From assembly GCF_000209165.1 (NCBI RefSeq), contig NC_009043.1:62001-126000 (forward strand): 64,000 nt of DNA. Reading direction: 5' to 3'. Below, in pieces: positions 1 to 9,676 of the stretch. This stretch comes from Scheffersomyces stipitis CBS 6054. Lineage: Eukaryota; Ascomycota; Pichiomycetes; Serinales; Debaryomycetaceae. Each line of letters begins with the position of its first letter. Within the stretch, counting starts at the first letter, position 1. The notes below the pieces were generated by a model. The model was not told the origin of the DNA, ran no database searches, and worked only from the letters and a program-made list of their open reading frames with translations. A program made the translations under genes and the position numbers.

Positions 1-51
1 AATCCTAATGTTAACACCAACAATAAAGACAGTACTTTTTCCAATCACAAC

Positions 52-58
52 TTAGTAA
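52..58 (+). promoter_or_regulatory. Yap1/Cap1-like element TTAGTAA
   Basis: TTAGTAA is the reverse complement of TTACTAA, the classical Yap1 response element. It lies about 310 bp upstream of the MDR start codon. The motif is short and expected by chance every few kb in AT-rich DNA, so it gains weight only from the second copy at 204-210 and the one before the paralog. Confidence 0.35.
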
Positions 59-203
59 GTTCTTCAATTGGCATAGCTTGGATCAACGTGTCTGAAATGC
101 AATAAAGATACCATTTGCAGCTAGTTATAACAATTTCAAGGCTATGCGAATTTTACTTCGTATACTGTGGAATTCGCAACCAATTCAGGAACGGTTGCAA
201 TAA

Positions 204-210
204 TTAGTAA
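204..210 (+). promoter_or_regulatory. Yap1/Cap1-like element TTAGTAA
   Basis: Second TTAGTAA heptamer, about 155 bp upstream of the ATG at 365, in the same orientation as the copy at 52-58. This is a good distance for an upstream activating element of the oxidoreductase gene. Confidence 0.4.
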
Positions 211-364
211 GCAAAAAGCCCTTGAATTCACTTCGGCTATCATAAACGAAATACACAGTTTATTGTGATCGTGGAGAAAAAGTATATAAGAATCAACCTT
301 GCAATCGCAATTAACAATCTCAGGAATTTTAGTAGCTTTTATTCAAAAAGAGATAGCTAAAAAA

Positions 365-1474
365 ATGGCGGAAATTAAGGTTGCAATCTCCTCTGGATCT
401 AAGGATGTTGGAAAATTGACCAAGGTCGCGACTTACCCACCACCTGTGATCAATGACAACCAGATCTTATTCAAGGCTGTGGCTTTTGCCTCAAACCCTA
501 CTGATTGGAAGCATGTTGTAGCTGGATGGGGTACCCCTGGTTCTATCGCTGGTTCTGATGCTAGTGGTATAGTCGTAAAAGTTGGAAAGGATGTCAAGGG
601 CTTCGCTGTAGGGGATTATGTCTCCTCGGCCCTTCATGGAAATTACAGAAAGGATAGAGGCGCTTTTGCCGAATACGTAATTGCCGATCCAATTTTCACC
701 ATCAAATACGACAAGAACACTTTCTCTGAACAGGCTCTTCCAGTAGGCTCCAACCCAGCTGGTAGAATCACAAATTTTGAAGGTGCTGCGGCGATTACCT
801 TGGGAGTGGCAACCATTGGATTGTCTTTCTCTAATAGTTTGAAAATTGCTAAGGATAAGCTGAAAAATGAACTTGATTATATTTTAATCTGGGGTGGAGC
901 CACTGCTACTGGTATTATCGGAATTCAAATTGCTAAATTAGTGTATGGATTGAAAGTTATCACGACTGCTTCTTCCAAGAATCACAAATTCTTGAAGTCG
1001 TTGGGAGCGGACGAAGTATTTGACTACAAGGACAGTGAAGTCGTTGACCAAATTGTTAAGGCTGCCAATGGTAACATTAAATACGCCTTGGATACGGTTT
1101 CGTCCAAGCAGACATTCCAGCAAAACTATGATGCTACAAAGGGGTCTACCAAAGTAGCTTTTGATAGTTTACTATTTTTGAGTAGCAATGATCTCAATCG
1201 TGACCCTCAAAGAAAGGAGGATACTTTTGCGACGACTAGAGTTTATTTGGCTTCAGGGGAAAGTTATAACAGAGAAGGACAATCTATAGTGCCAAGTAAA
1301 GAGTTGCTTGACAACTTCAAACATTTCTGGGAAGAATTGATTCCTCCTTATTTAGGCCAAATTATTACTCCTGGATTGCGAGTTTTGGCCCCTGGGTTGG
1401 AATCTGCAAGCGAAGCTTTGGAATTGTTGAGACAAGACAAAGTTAGTGGCGAAAAGGTGGTTTTCAGAATTTAG
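365..1474 (+). CDS. Medium-chain dehydrogenase/reductase, quinone-oxidoreductase-like (copy 1)
   Basis: The 369-residue protein belongs to the NAD(P)H-dependent MDR superfamily, in the fungal branch of CipB-like and YNL134C/YCR102C-type oxidoreductases that reduce aldehydes, enones or quinones in the cytosol. Visible marks are the N-terminal NPTDWK segment of the GroES-like fold and the nucleotide-binding stretch WGGATATGIIGIQIAK around residues 175-190, followed by a typical TTASSKNHKFLKSLGA strand-helix turn. No structural-zinc cysteine cluster is seen, so this is a zinc-independent type. An in-frame TTG upstream extends the frame to 299, but the first ATG at 365 aligns with the start of the paralog at 3018, so 365 is chosen. 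The two proteins share nearly identical C-termini (LRQDKVSGEKVVFR). The exact substrate cannot be read from the sequence. Confidence 0.88.
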   Translation: MAEIKVAISSGSKDVGKLTKVATYPPPVINDNQILFKAVAFASNPTDWKHVVAGWGTPGSIAGSDASGIVVKVGKDVKGFAVGDYVSSALHGNYRKDRGAFAEYVIADPIFTIKYDKNTFSEQALPVGSNPAGRITNFEGAAAITLGVATIGLSFSNSLKIAKDKLKNELDYILIWGGATATGIIGIQIAKLVYGLKVITTASSKNHKFLKSLGADEVFDYKDSEVVDQIVKAANGNIKYALDTVSSKQTFQQNYDATKGSTKVAFDSLLFLSSNDLNRDPQRKEDTFATTRVYLASGESYNREGQSIVPSKELLDNFKHFWEELIPPYLGQIITPGLRVLAPGLESASEALELLRQDKVSGEKVVFRI

Positions 1475-3017
1475 AATGGCGCAAGATTTTCTAATGGCCA
1501 TGTATCCGCCAACATAATGTAATCTAACTTCCCCCTATAATCAGTTAATTATTTTTCTTGAATATTATGGTTGCAAATGATAATAGTGATGGAAATGTGT
1601 TCAGTGAGAGAATCACCTGTTCGGAGATTATGCAGAGTCAGTAAACCCTTGTAGTGTATGTCATGTTAGGTTTTTAGTTTAAAATGTGGTAAGTCTAAAA
1701 CTTATTGCTTGGATAGAATTGCATCTGCTGAATATACTCTGAAGTCTTGAACATTGAGAGAACGGTAAACTACAGCAGAAACAGTAACTTAAGTATTTAT
1801 TCAGTGAGATTGAAGTTTTTAGCGGAGGATATACAGCAGTATTCTAATAGGATGACTCCAGTGGATCGAAAAAGGAATTGACCGTTTCATCGATATTTTG
1901 AAATCTTCGTGGAGCGCAAAAATTCTACCGATTAACCTACAACTAAATATACCCGGTGACCAAACTACATCCGTTTACGTTTTCGATTTTAAATAATTGT
2001 ATACGATTATCTGTACGGCTTCGGGGAGGGGCTAGGCATTCTGATCAGTTGCAAAGAGCCCCCATCATTCAAGTCTGGGATATAATGAATAGCGAAAGAA
2101 ATACAGTCAGACATGCAACGCTATATCGCTAAGCGTATGGTGTCGTCTATCCCCAGTCCGCTAACTTCAGGGTGAAGCACCTGGGCCATCGGTACAGGAG
2201 AGCTCACAAGGCTCTCCCCATTGTGCAACTAGATGGTCGCTTACAGACTAGGAAAAATATCCTCTCAACGTAAAAGCTAATATAGTGGAAATATGAAGGA
2301 TCGTTGGACATTTCCGGTCATATTTTCCATGGCACTTTTCCGTCCATCTATAAAATTTATTAATTTATTTTTGCAATTGGCCTTTCTTTTGCATTGGTGT
2401 ATGTATAAACAAAGACAAAGAGGGTGAATACAACGGGCATAACCGTATTTTCTAGTGATATTTGTATGTGTAAATGTGTGTTCAGATGGCTTTGGCAATT
2501 TTTGTGGAACTATAGTTGATCGACTTCATTCGATTGTAACCGGCAAACTCCACAACATTCGATGAAATTGCTCCAGTGGTGAACGCTTCGTTGCCAACCC
2601 CAACGTATTTTCGAAATATTAAAAAACCCTAATCGTTTTATTCACTGCATTATCATCATTAGAGTTTTGCAATACGTTTTGACTACCCGCAAAAATTGTC
2701 AGGAGTTTGGGAGTCCCTGCCGAATTTTTTGTGCTTCTCCTCTGGGTTATATGCGGTATTCTGCCAGGTCAAGAACATGAAACGGGTAGGTGCCAATTAC
2801 CTAACGGCTAAAATACCCATTTACTAATACTGTGGTATGCAGGCGTGCCAAATAACCATGGAACTTTCGTTTCACATATAAGTATATATTCCGAAGTAAT
2901 TCTCAATGTAGTAGCTGTGAAAAACTTCGTTGCAATTAGTTTTTTTACGTAGACCTTTGTTGATTTAATAATTGTTCTGGAAATTGAATACAAACTCTGA
3001 TAAATTTATTTTACACT
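1475..3017. other. Intergenic spacer between the two MDR genes
   Basis: No convincing gene. Short frames such as 2277-2498 (minus) have no recognisable content. The part from about 1960 to 2240 is richer in GC than its surroundings and contains a perfect hairpin: GGAGAGC (2197-2203), seven-base loop, GCTCTCC (2211-2217). The last 200 bp are the promoter of the second MDR gene, with TTACTAA at 2821-2827. Confidence 0.5.
2821..2827 (+). promoter_or_regulatory. Yap1/Cap1-like element TTACTAA
   Basis: A perfect TTACTAA lies 191 bp upstream of the ATG of the second MDR gene. Together with the two copies in front of the first paralog it suggests shared control by a Yap1/Cap1-type bZIP factor. Binding is inferred, not shown. 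Confidence 0.4.
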
Positions 3018-4133
3018 ATGACTGTCACTAACATTAAGGCTGCCATTGTTCCTGGCACCACTGGCGAAGGTGAATTGACCGAAGTAGCCACCATTTCTTT
3101 GCCTCAATTATCAGCCGACCAGATCTTAATCAAGTCAGTTGCCTATGCCGTAAACCCTACCGACTGGAAGCACATTGCCTATGGCTTGAGTCCTAAGAAC
3201 GCTATTGCAGGCTCGGATGTCGCTGGTGTTGTCGAAAAAGTGGGCGCCAACGTCAAGGGCTTCAAAGAAGGTGATAAAGTGTCTGGTTTCATCCATGGTA
3301 ACACTTCTGCCACCGTTGGTGCTTTTGGTGAATATGCTCTCCTCAACCCAGATACAGCCATCAAGTACGAAGCCTCGCAAATTTCAGACAAACCTTTGTC
3401 TGTTGGCGAACACCCAGCCGACTTGTTAAACACCTTTGAAGGTATTGCTGGTGTTTCTTTAGGTTTGGTTACTGTATCGTTGTCCTTCGCTCATAGTTTA
3501 CAAATTCCAGCTGACAAGGAAAAAAACAAGAATGCTAGTATTTTAATCTGGGGTGGTGCTACTGCTACTGGTGTTCTTGCTATTCAGTTGGCCAAATTGG
3601 TTTACGGTTTGAACGTTATTGCCACTGCCTCTTCCAAAAATCACGAATTTTTGAAGTCGATTGGTGCCGATGCTACATTTGACTACAAGGATGTCAAGGT
3701 TGTTGAAGCAATTAAGACCTATGCTAAGGGTTCCATTTTGTATGCTCTTGACACTGTTGCCAGCCCAACTACTTTTCAAGCTACCTACGATGCTACTGAA
3801 GGTGCCGAATCTGTTGCTATTGACAACTTGTTGGCTTTGAACGGCTCTAGCATCACTACAAAGCCAGAAAGAAAGACTACTTATGGTCGTACTTTGGCTT
3901 ACACTGCTCTTGGTGAAAGTATTGACTTGGGTGGTGGTGTTGTGCCTTCAACTCCAGAGCTCATGAGTGACTACCTCAACTTCTGGAAGAATGTTCTTCC
4001 ACCATATATCCCTCTTCTTAAGCATTCAAATCTTAAGGTGTTGCCAGCTGGTTTGGAATCTGCCTCCAGTGCTCTCGAATTATTGAGACAAGATAAGGTT
4101 AGTGGTGAAAAGGTTGTTTTCAGATTTGACTAA
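3018..4133 (+). CDS. Medium-chain dehydrogenase/reductase, quinone-oxidoreductase-like (copy 2)
   Basis: This 371-residue MDR protein is a tandem paralog of the gene at 365-1474, in the same orientation. It keeps the NPTDWKH segment, the WGGATATGVLAIQLAK cofactor loop (about residue 177 on), the TASSKNHEFLKSIGADATFDYKD stretch split over two conserved blocks, and the shared C-terminus. The expected role is NADPH-dependent reduction of aldehydes or quinones in the cytosol; the substrate is unknown. The start ATG has an A-rich context and the first residues align with copy 1. Codon choice is richer in the preferred codons of highly expressed yeast genes (TTG, GCT, GTT, AAG) than in copy 1, which hints that this copy is the more strongly expressed one. 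Confidence 0.9.
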   Translation: MTVTNIKAAIVPGTTGEGELTEVATISLPQLSADQILIKSVAYAVNPTDWKHIAYGLSPKNAIAGSDVAGVVEKVGANVKGFKEGDKVSGFIHGNTSATVGAFGEYALLNPDTAIKYEASQISDKPLSVGEHPADLLNTFEGIAGVSLGLVTVSLSFAHSLQIPADKEKNKNASILIWGGATATGVLAIQLAKLVYGLNVIATASSKNHEFLKSIGADATFDYKDVKVVEAIKTYAKGSILYALDTVASPTTFQATYDATEGAESVAIDNLLALNGSSITTKPERKTTYGRTLAYTALGESIDLGGGVVPSTPELMSDYLNFWKNVLPPYIPLLKHSNLKVLPAGLESASSALELLRQDKVSGEKVVFRFD

Positions 4134-6805
4134 GCTTTTGGTAATTTTAGCCGAATTTGCTAGGTCAGCGCTATGGATAGTTTGACATGTGTTTTTCATA
4201 GAGCTCGAACAATAATTCTAAGTAGGATATCCGAGTATCGACCACACTCTAGCATAATACATGTTATAACAAACAAATTATAACAAATAAATAAAGAATG
4301 ACAAAAGACAATTTAAAAATTCCATCGCCTGGTGGTTAAACGACTAACGTAGGCGGGGCCTTAAATCAGCGAAGGTGGAGAAGTGCCTTTGAAAGGAACA
4401 TTTTATTCTGGACTGACAATGAAATGGTACGACGTTAATCCTCTTGTATATTTTATTCTTTTATCCATTTTCGCTTTCACCTTGATGATACTGAAAAGGT
4501 TGATAATGCTCATTGCTAAAATTTAATTGGGTTGCGTAATGGTCATATCAACCATAATATGAATAGGTCGAAATAATTGATATTACTGACATGTTAAGAA
4601 GCAGTTTCTGGACGAAGAAGGGGGATAAAATAGATTGAAGCTCATAAGTAAATTAGAAATACATCAGAAAGATATGGATGAAGTAGGTAAATATAAACTT
4701 ATTGAAACCGTCCGGTAGGGGATTTGCATTTGATAAACAATTTACGGACGATAGAGACCCAATTCAGATTTGCGGAGAGTAGTAGCGATCTCAGTTGGGT
4801 CGTGACCTATCAGATACCTACTTGAAGCTTTTACTACGAGAAATTAACTTGAATGGCAGAAGATACAATCCATACGTAGTATCGAATGTCTGTTGGCGAC
4901 GGAGTGAAATTTCCAAGTCCCGGAAAGAATGCAAGATTTGAAGCAAAGCAAAATACATAATTGCAGACGACGGGACCTGCAGAGAGAGCTAAGAGTTGAC
5001 TATTATCTTAGATTTGGTTGCAGCCATTTTTGACACAAATAGAGATGCGCGGGCTGAAGCGCTTTCCCCTGGTGTCATGTGTGTCTCATCAGATGACAGT
5101 GCAGCTGACCAGAAGCATATGAAGATCAACAAAAGGAGAACAGATGACAAGTGTCAGATGCTTCTCCCCAAGAAAAACTCCACTATCAGGCATTTGATCA
5201 CACATTTTTGCGTGCTTTCTTTTGGGCGATTCTTCCGTGCGGAGGCTCTTATAGCCGTCAAGAACAGGGAATGGGACTGGAATTGGAGAAGGCGTTAGGA
5301 ATTTCTCAAAAAGGCATTGGACCATATGTATTTGGATAGCTGTACGCCTGGTTTAATTATTAGTGACTTCAGAGAGAATGTTTTAACGGTGGAAATTTAT
5401 TAATACATTTTCTATAAATAATAATGCTCGACCAAGCCAGTAATAGAGTAGACTTGTGAGAAATATATTTATTGGTAGTTTGCTGTAGGAGATAACTAGT
5501 AGCAGTTAGTTTTATAAATTTAGTAATTTATAGTACTTACTATATTATGAGCTTGTAGCACAGAATTTCAATTCTAAACAGTGCAAATAATTGCAAATAT
5601 AGTTTTGATTGCTTGATTATTCGATTTGTTGCTTTGCGTTAATAGATTTGTTCGATTTGAGCTAATTGCTCGTAACCGCACCGGCGGCCGAGCCAAATAC
5701 GAAATATGTAAATATGTAAATATGTGAGAGATAATACCGTTCGCTAATTGTAGCCAGAGAAGAGACAATATGAGCAGCGTGATTTTCCATTTGCCACAAG
5801 AATTTTAGGAAAATCATCGAATATTGCAAACTCGCTCTTGCTCCCAATACTCCTACTGCGGTTTCATCTCCACCACCACCGTCTTTCCCTTCCATCCCCT
5901 GTCTGATTATCTTAAATGACCTTGCCTTGTGGCCAGGGTCGTGCGTGTACCGTTATCCTTCCAGGAACGAAAAAAGATCATACAAATTCGCATTTTTCAA
6001 TCACACTGTTTTATGTAGGTGAAATATGCCATAATCTGTTGCGATAGCAGCAGACAACAGAAATATCACCATCACCAAAAGATTAGGAGACAGTTTTTTG
6101 TCACTCATTTTTTTCACCGTCCGATTCGTTTTGCTTGCTCCAGTTTTCCTACTAGTTTCCTTTCCTTCAATTCACCCCGGGTTGTTTCAGCTGTACAGCC
6201 AGTTCCACCGTCCACCTGTTTTGTAACCACCCCTCCGTTTGCGCCGGCACAGAAGAAAAGATCACTCTTTTATTCGGTCCGATATTTCAAACGTTAGGCT
6301 GAAAAACTAAACGAAACCAAATAAAACAACCAAATCTAAAGGACATCAATATAGAAAACCCATTCAAGACAGTCGCGTCTCTGTTGCCACCGCAAATCGA
6401 ACACGTCTGCTAGTTGCGATCTGAACATCCCATCATCGCCTCTAGTCCTGTTTTTACTCCGCCTTTTCATCAATAAATCTGTTCCAAACTGTCCTATCCT
6501 ACGAATTTTAGGTTAGTGAAAATTTTACACTGATATTGTGAAAACACAGCAAAGCCACACAGTGTCAAGACAGTCTGTATCATTCTATTGTAAAAGATAG
6601 CTCACACGGTAGAAAATCACAAATCAACATCAAATCCATATCTCACCCAATCTCGCCATTCCAACGCTGTCTATGATTTCCCCCGTCGATAGCAGCTAGC
6701 ATTCTTCTTAATACCAGTGTTATTTATATTATTGTTGTTGTTCTTCATATTATCGTTAGATCTTTCTTTTGTTTCAGTTCTTCCATTGTAAATGCTGACG
6801 CCAAC
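4134..6805. other. Long intergenic region and probable 5' leader of the MKS1-like gene
   Basis: 2.7 kb without a supported gene. Small frames (4996-5298, 6019-6297) show no family features and have mixed codon use. The last ~900 bp are pyrimidine-rich and dotted with short upstream ATGs, as in the long 5' leaders of yeast regulatory genes. A short overlapping upstream ORF at 6792-6818 is listed separately. Confidence 0.5.
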
Positions 6806-6818
6806 ATGGAATCATTAG
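6792..6818 (+). promoter_or_regulatory. Upstream ORF overlapping the MKS1-like start codon
   Basis: ATG at 6792 opens an eight-codon frame (ATG CTG ACG CCA ACA TGG AAT CAT TAG) that runs across the main start codon at 6806 in another frame. If the transcript starts upstream, scanning ribosomes meet this ATG 14 nt before the main one, which would lower or regulate translation. Use of the frame is inferred. Confidence 0.4.
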
Positions 6819-9352
6819 ACATTTCCTTTCAGTTTGACAACAAGTCAGACCAGTCACTCATACGGCTATGGCGTTTGACCAACAACCACTTCATAGATAC
6901 AAAATACCTGTCCACAGAGAGAATCAACTACCGATCTTGGCGATTGCTAAGTAAAAAGCTTCTTTCTTCCAAACACCACCAAAACTACAGAAAAATTTCA
7001 CATTACTCCAGCATCCACGATTTAACCAAGGACTCGCTTTCAGACTTGAGACCAAAGCAGTCGCAGTTTCTCTCAGAGAGACCATCTTTATTCGATCACA
7101 GTTCCAACTTAAGCTTGGGAAGCAACAGAAAGAGCACCAACGGTAGTAGCATAGAATCGTACGATACCCATGGTCACAAGTTTAAAGTCGTACCAACATC
7201 CGAGGACGACAACGACTGCAGTTCGGACGAAATTGACGATTCGGATATTTCAGACATCTCAGAAGAAGACGAAGATGACATAGAAGATGAGGAAGACGTA
7301 CAACAAGAGGTAAAGAAGCCAATAGAGGTTGAAATTCCAGCGACAGAAATAGATGCTTCCAGTTCACAAAATGCAGAACAGCCATTGCAGAGATCAGGAA
7401 CTTCCTTTGTTAGAGGATTTTCTCCGAGCCATGCTTCCGTTTCTTCCAGGTCTTCAGTAGATCACAACCGAACTTCGATCACATCCAATCGCCTTCCACC
7501 TATAACCAGTGCTAACACTTCTAGAAGACAGTCTTCAGATGTCTCTAAAAACAAGAACATCTTCTATATTGCAAACTCGCCTTCTCCTCCTAATAATAAC
7601 GGCGAAGAACACGAAACCTCGCCCAGAACGAGGTCTAATTATTCAGTTAGAAATAACTCCAACGGAGACGTTAAGGCGGCTCTGTCTCAAAATCTGCAGC
7701 ATTCACTGCAACGTTCACTGCAGGATTCACGCCAAAGATCAATTCAAGACCTGCAACAAAGATTACTGCAGCCACCACTGCAGCAGGCCAGCATACAACG
7801 ACAGGGATCTTTATTCAGCAATTTCCATTTGCAATTCAATAGCGATTCTGGCAGTAAGAGTAATCTTCCAGAAACAGCCGTAAAAAGCGAAAACCCCGTA
7901 GTTGAAATTCCTGCACCGGCAGAAGAGTATGATTATTCGTCTACTGATATTTCTGAGGACGAAGATGAGGAAGAGGTAGAAGAAGATGATGATGAGGGAG
8001 AGGGTGAACGAGCTGAAGATGACGACCGTAACAGAGCCATTGCTGAAGCTCAGAAACTGTATTTCCATGACAAAAGAGGACTCAAGAGCAACCATAAGGG
8101 AGAAGAGATAATCATCAAATCAAAGGATAATGCTGCGTCTGTAGGAACTTATATGGACAATGACAGCGAATGGTTATCTGTTTCTTCTGAAGATGATGTA
8201 AAGTCTGAATTGAAGGAACCTGAGTTTCATCCTTTGCAGTTCACTAAAATAAGACCAACGGGATCGCAATTATTCAACGTCTCCTCGAACTCAACCGAAG
8301 TAATCACTCCCGATGAACCTACGAACGAAAAGCAAAAGCGATTTTCTTCTCCTGGTATTAATAAACCAAGGTCATTATTGTCTGGCTTGTTCTTGAATGA
8401 GTTAGCTGCACTTCACTCTAATGGCCAACACCCAGACCATCCATTTACAAATGGAAGACCAGCAGTAAAGCCTTCTCTTAAAAGGTCATCAACCACTGGT
8501 ATCATTACTATTAACCAGAACAAGTCTCAGAATGCAAAACAGAGACCTTCTATCATCTTCACAAAAAGGTATGGATCTCTAACTGATATCTCTAAGAACG
8601 AGTCTGTTCAAGACCATGCCGTGGGTTTGATACCGAAAAGTGTAGAAGGTGATGCTTCATTGCCCGACGACTATTTGCTCGGGAAGCAAAAGTCGATTGT
8701 AGGAATATCTGACTTTACGGTAACTACCACTAGTGCAGTGTCCGAATCACATGAAGCAGATGACCGTTTCCACTCAGCAAGTGGTGCTATACCTAGGGAA
8801 AGAGAGACTTTATCTACAAGTCTCAATAAGATTTCACGGTCAGTGTCGAATAATTCCATAAGAAACCTTCTTTCCAAGAGCTCAATCAATTTAGGAAAGC
8901 TCTACTCAAAGTCTAGGTTTGGCCGTTCCGAATCCAGTTTCAATTCAGAACGTTCAGGTCAACAAAATGCTAATCATAATAGTCAACCAAGAGCTCCTTC
9001 GCGTTTGGCGGGCAATGCTGTAGATGATTTTGCCAGCAATGGTAATGTTGATCTCTCAGTCAAAATAGATGGACCCGTAGAACCTTCGACAAATTCTTTG
9101 CTCAACTCGCAGGCATTAGCCAGCAAGGTCCCCACTACAACTGACTTGATACCCAAGGTTGCCGATGAGGCATTGCTAGCTTCTGAGTTAAGTAGCTCGC
9201 TCAAAGAGTCCATTATAATAGACTTCAAGTTGGGCAAGATTCCTCTTCCTACGAGAGTCATTGACAATGATAGTTTATTAAGGAACAACGAAGGGTTGAT
9301 TGCTGGAGGTGACGAAAGCGATTTTGATGACTATCATTCAAAGGGATGGTAG
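6806..9352 (+). CDS. MKS1: MKS1-like regulator (areA/GATA-like N-terminal motif)
   Basis: The 848-residue protein is mostly low-complexity and Ser/Asn/Glu-rich, but three islands are diagnostic. Residues 18-50 carry LIRLWRL...YRSWRLL, the DUF1752-type motif shared by Mks1 and GATA factors. Around 450-462 is the acidic NDSEWLSVSSEDD, and around 522 SLLSGLFLNE, both familiar from Mks1. The C-terminus has LLASELSSSLKES and ends DDYHSKGW, as in fungal DUF3295 proteins. Mks1 is a cytoplasmic negative regulator of retrograde (RTG) signalling and affects nitrogen and lysine control, working with Rtg2 and 14-3-3 proteins. Acidic tracts lie near residues 135-165 and 385-410. Residues 293-325 hold seven CTG codons, which decode as Ser in this clade and make a Ser-Gln-rich stretch. 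The protein is longer than S. cerevisiae Mks1 (about 584 aa). A GATA-like regulator of another name is the alternative. Confidence 0.7.
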   Translation: MESLDISFQFDNKSDQSLIRLWRLTNNHFIDTKYLSTERINYRSWRLLSKKLLSSKHHQNYRKISHYSSIHDLTKDSLSDLRPKQSQFLSERPSLFDHSSNLSLGSNRKSTNGSSIESYDTHGHKFKVVPTSEDDNDCSSDEIDDSDISDISEEDEDDIEDEEDVQQEVKKPIEVEIPATEIDASSSQNAEQPLQRSGTSFVRGFSPSHASVSSRSSVDHNRTSITSNRLPPITSANTSRRQSSDVSKNKNIFYIANSPSPPNNNGEEHETSPRTRSNYSVRNNSNGDVKAALSQNLQHSLQRSLQDSRQRSIQDLQQRLLQPPLQQASIQRQGSLFSNFHLQFNSDSGSKSNLPETAVKSENPVVEIPAPAEEYDYSSTDISEDEDEEEVEEDDDEGEGERAEDDDRNRAIAEAQKLYFHDKRGLKSNHKGEEIIIKSKDNAASVGTYMDNDSEWLSVSSEDDVKSELKEPEFHPLQFTKIRPTGSQLFNVSSNSTEVITPDEPTNEKQKRFSSPGINKPRSLLSGLFLNELAALHSNGQHPDHPFTNGRPAVKPSLKRSSTTGIITINQNKSQNAKQRPSIIFTKRYGSLTDISKNESVQDHAVGLIPKSVEGDASLPDDYLLGKQKSIVGISDFTVTTTSAVSESHEADDRFHSASGAIPRERETLSTSLNKISRSVSNNSIRNLLSKSSINLGKLYSKSRFGRSESSFNSERSGQQNANHNSQPRAPSRLAGNAVDDFASNGNVDLSVKIDGPVEPSTNSLLNSQALASKVPTTTDLIPKVADEALLASELSSSLKESIIIDFKLGKIPLPTRVIDNDSLLRNNEGLIAGGDESDFDDYHSKGW

Positions 9353-9676
9353 ATTATAAATGTCCAATAAAAGTTCCCTCCAAATTTACAGGTATACACG
9401 ATTGGACGTGTATTAAGCATATACATATAAATTTATATAGAATAGGTCCGGAATATGATGTATATAATTATTTACTAAGCTTCTATAGTAAGGAGCAAGG
9501 ATACTATAGTTTTGCATTAGAGTATAACATAATCTTTTCTAAGAGAATTTGGAGTACATTCTATTGATGGTAAACTATTCATTCCTGTGCGGAAATTTTC
9601 AGATATCGCGGAAGACAATTTTAACGATTAGTGATTCTACTGATTAAATTATCCACACACTGCTGGCTGAGTGGAT
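9353..9676. other. Spacer between MKS1-like gene and JJJ1
   Basis: AT-rich 324 bp. A 73-codon frame (9346-9567) starts inside the preceding stop region but looks like chance AT-rich sequence. The spacer holds the terminator of one gene and the promoter of JJJ1; no clear motif was recognised. Confidence 0.4.

Larger units (their letters stand above)
1..364. other. Upstream region of the first MDR gene
   Basis: No gene is visible. The stretch acts as the promoter side of the dehydrogenase starting at 365. It carries two TTAGTAA heptamers (52-58 and 204-210), which match the Yap1/Cap1 response element seen in oxidative-stress genes. A TATA-like TATATAA lies near 282-288, about 80 bp before the ATG. 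Confidence 0.5.

Noticed and set aside
4996..5298. 100-codon ORF upstream of the MKS1-like gene
   Set aside because: No recognisable motif, TTG start, overlapped by other frames of similar length; most likely chance.
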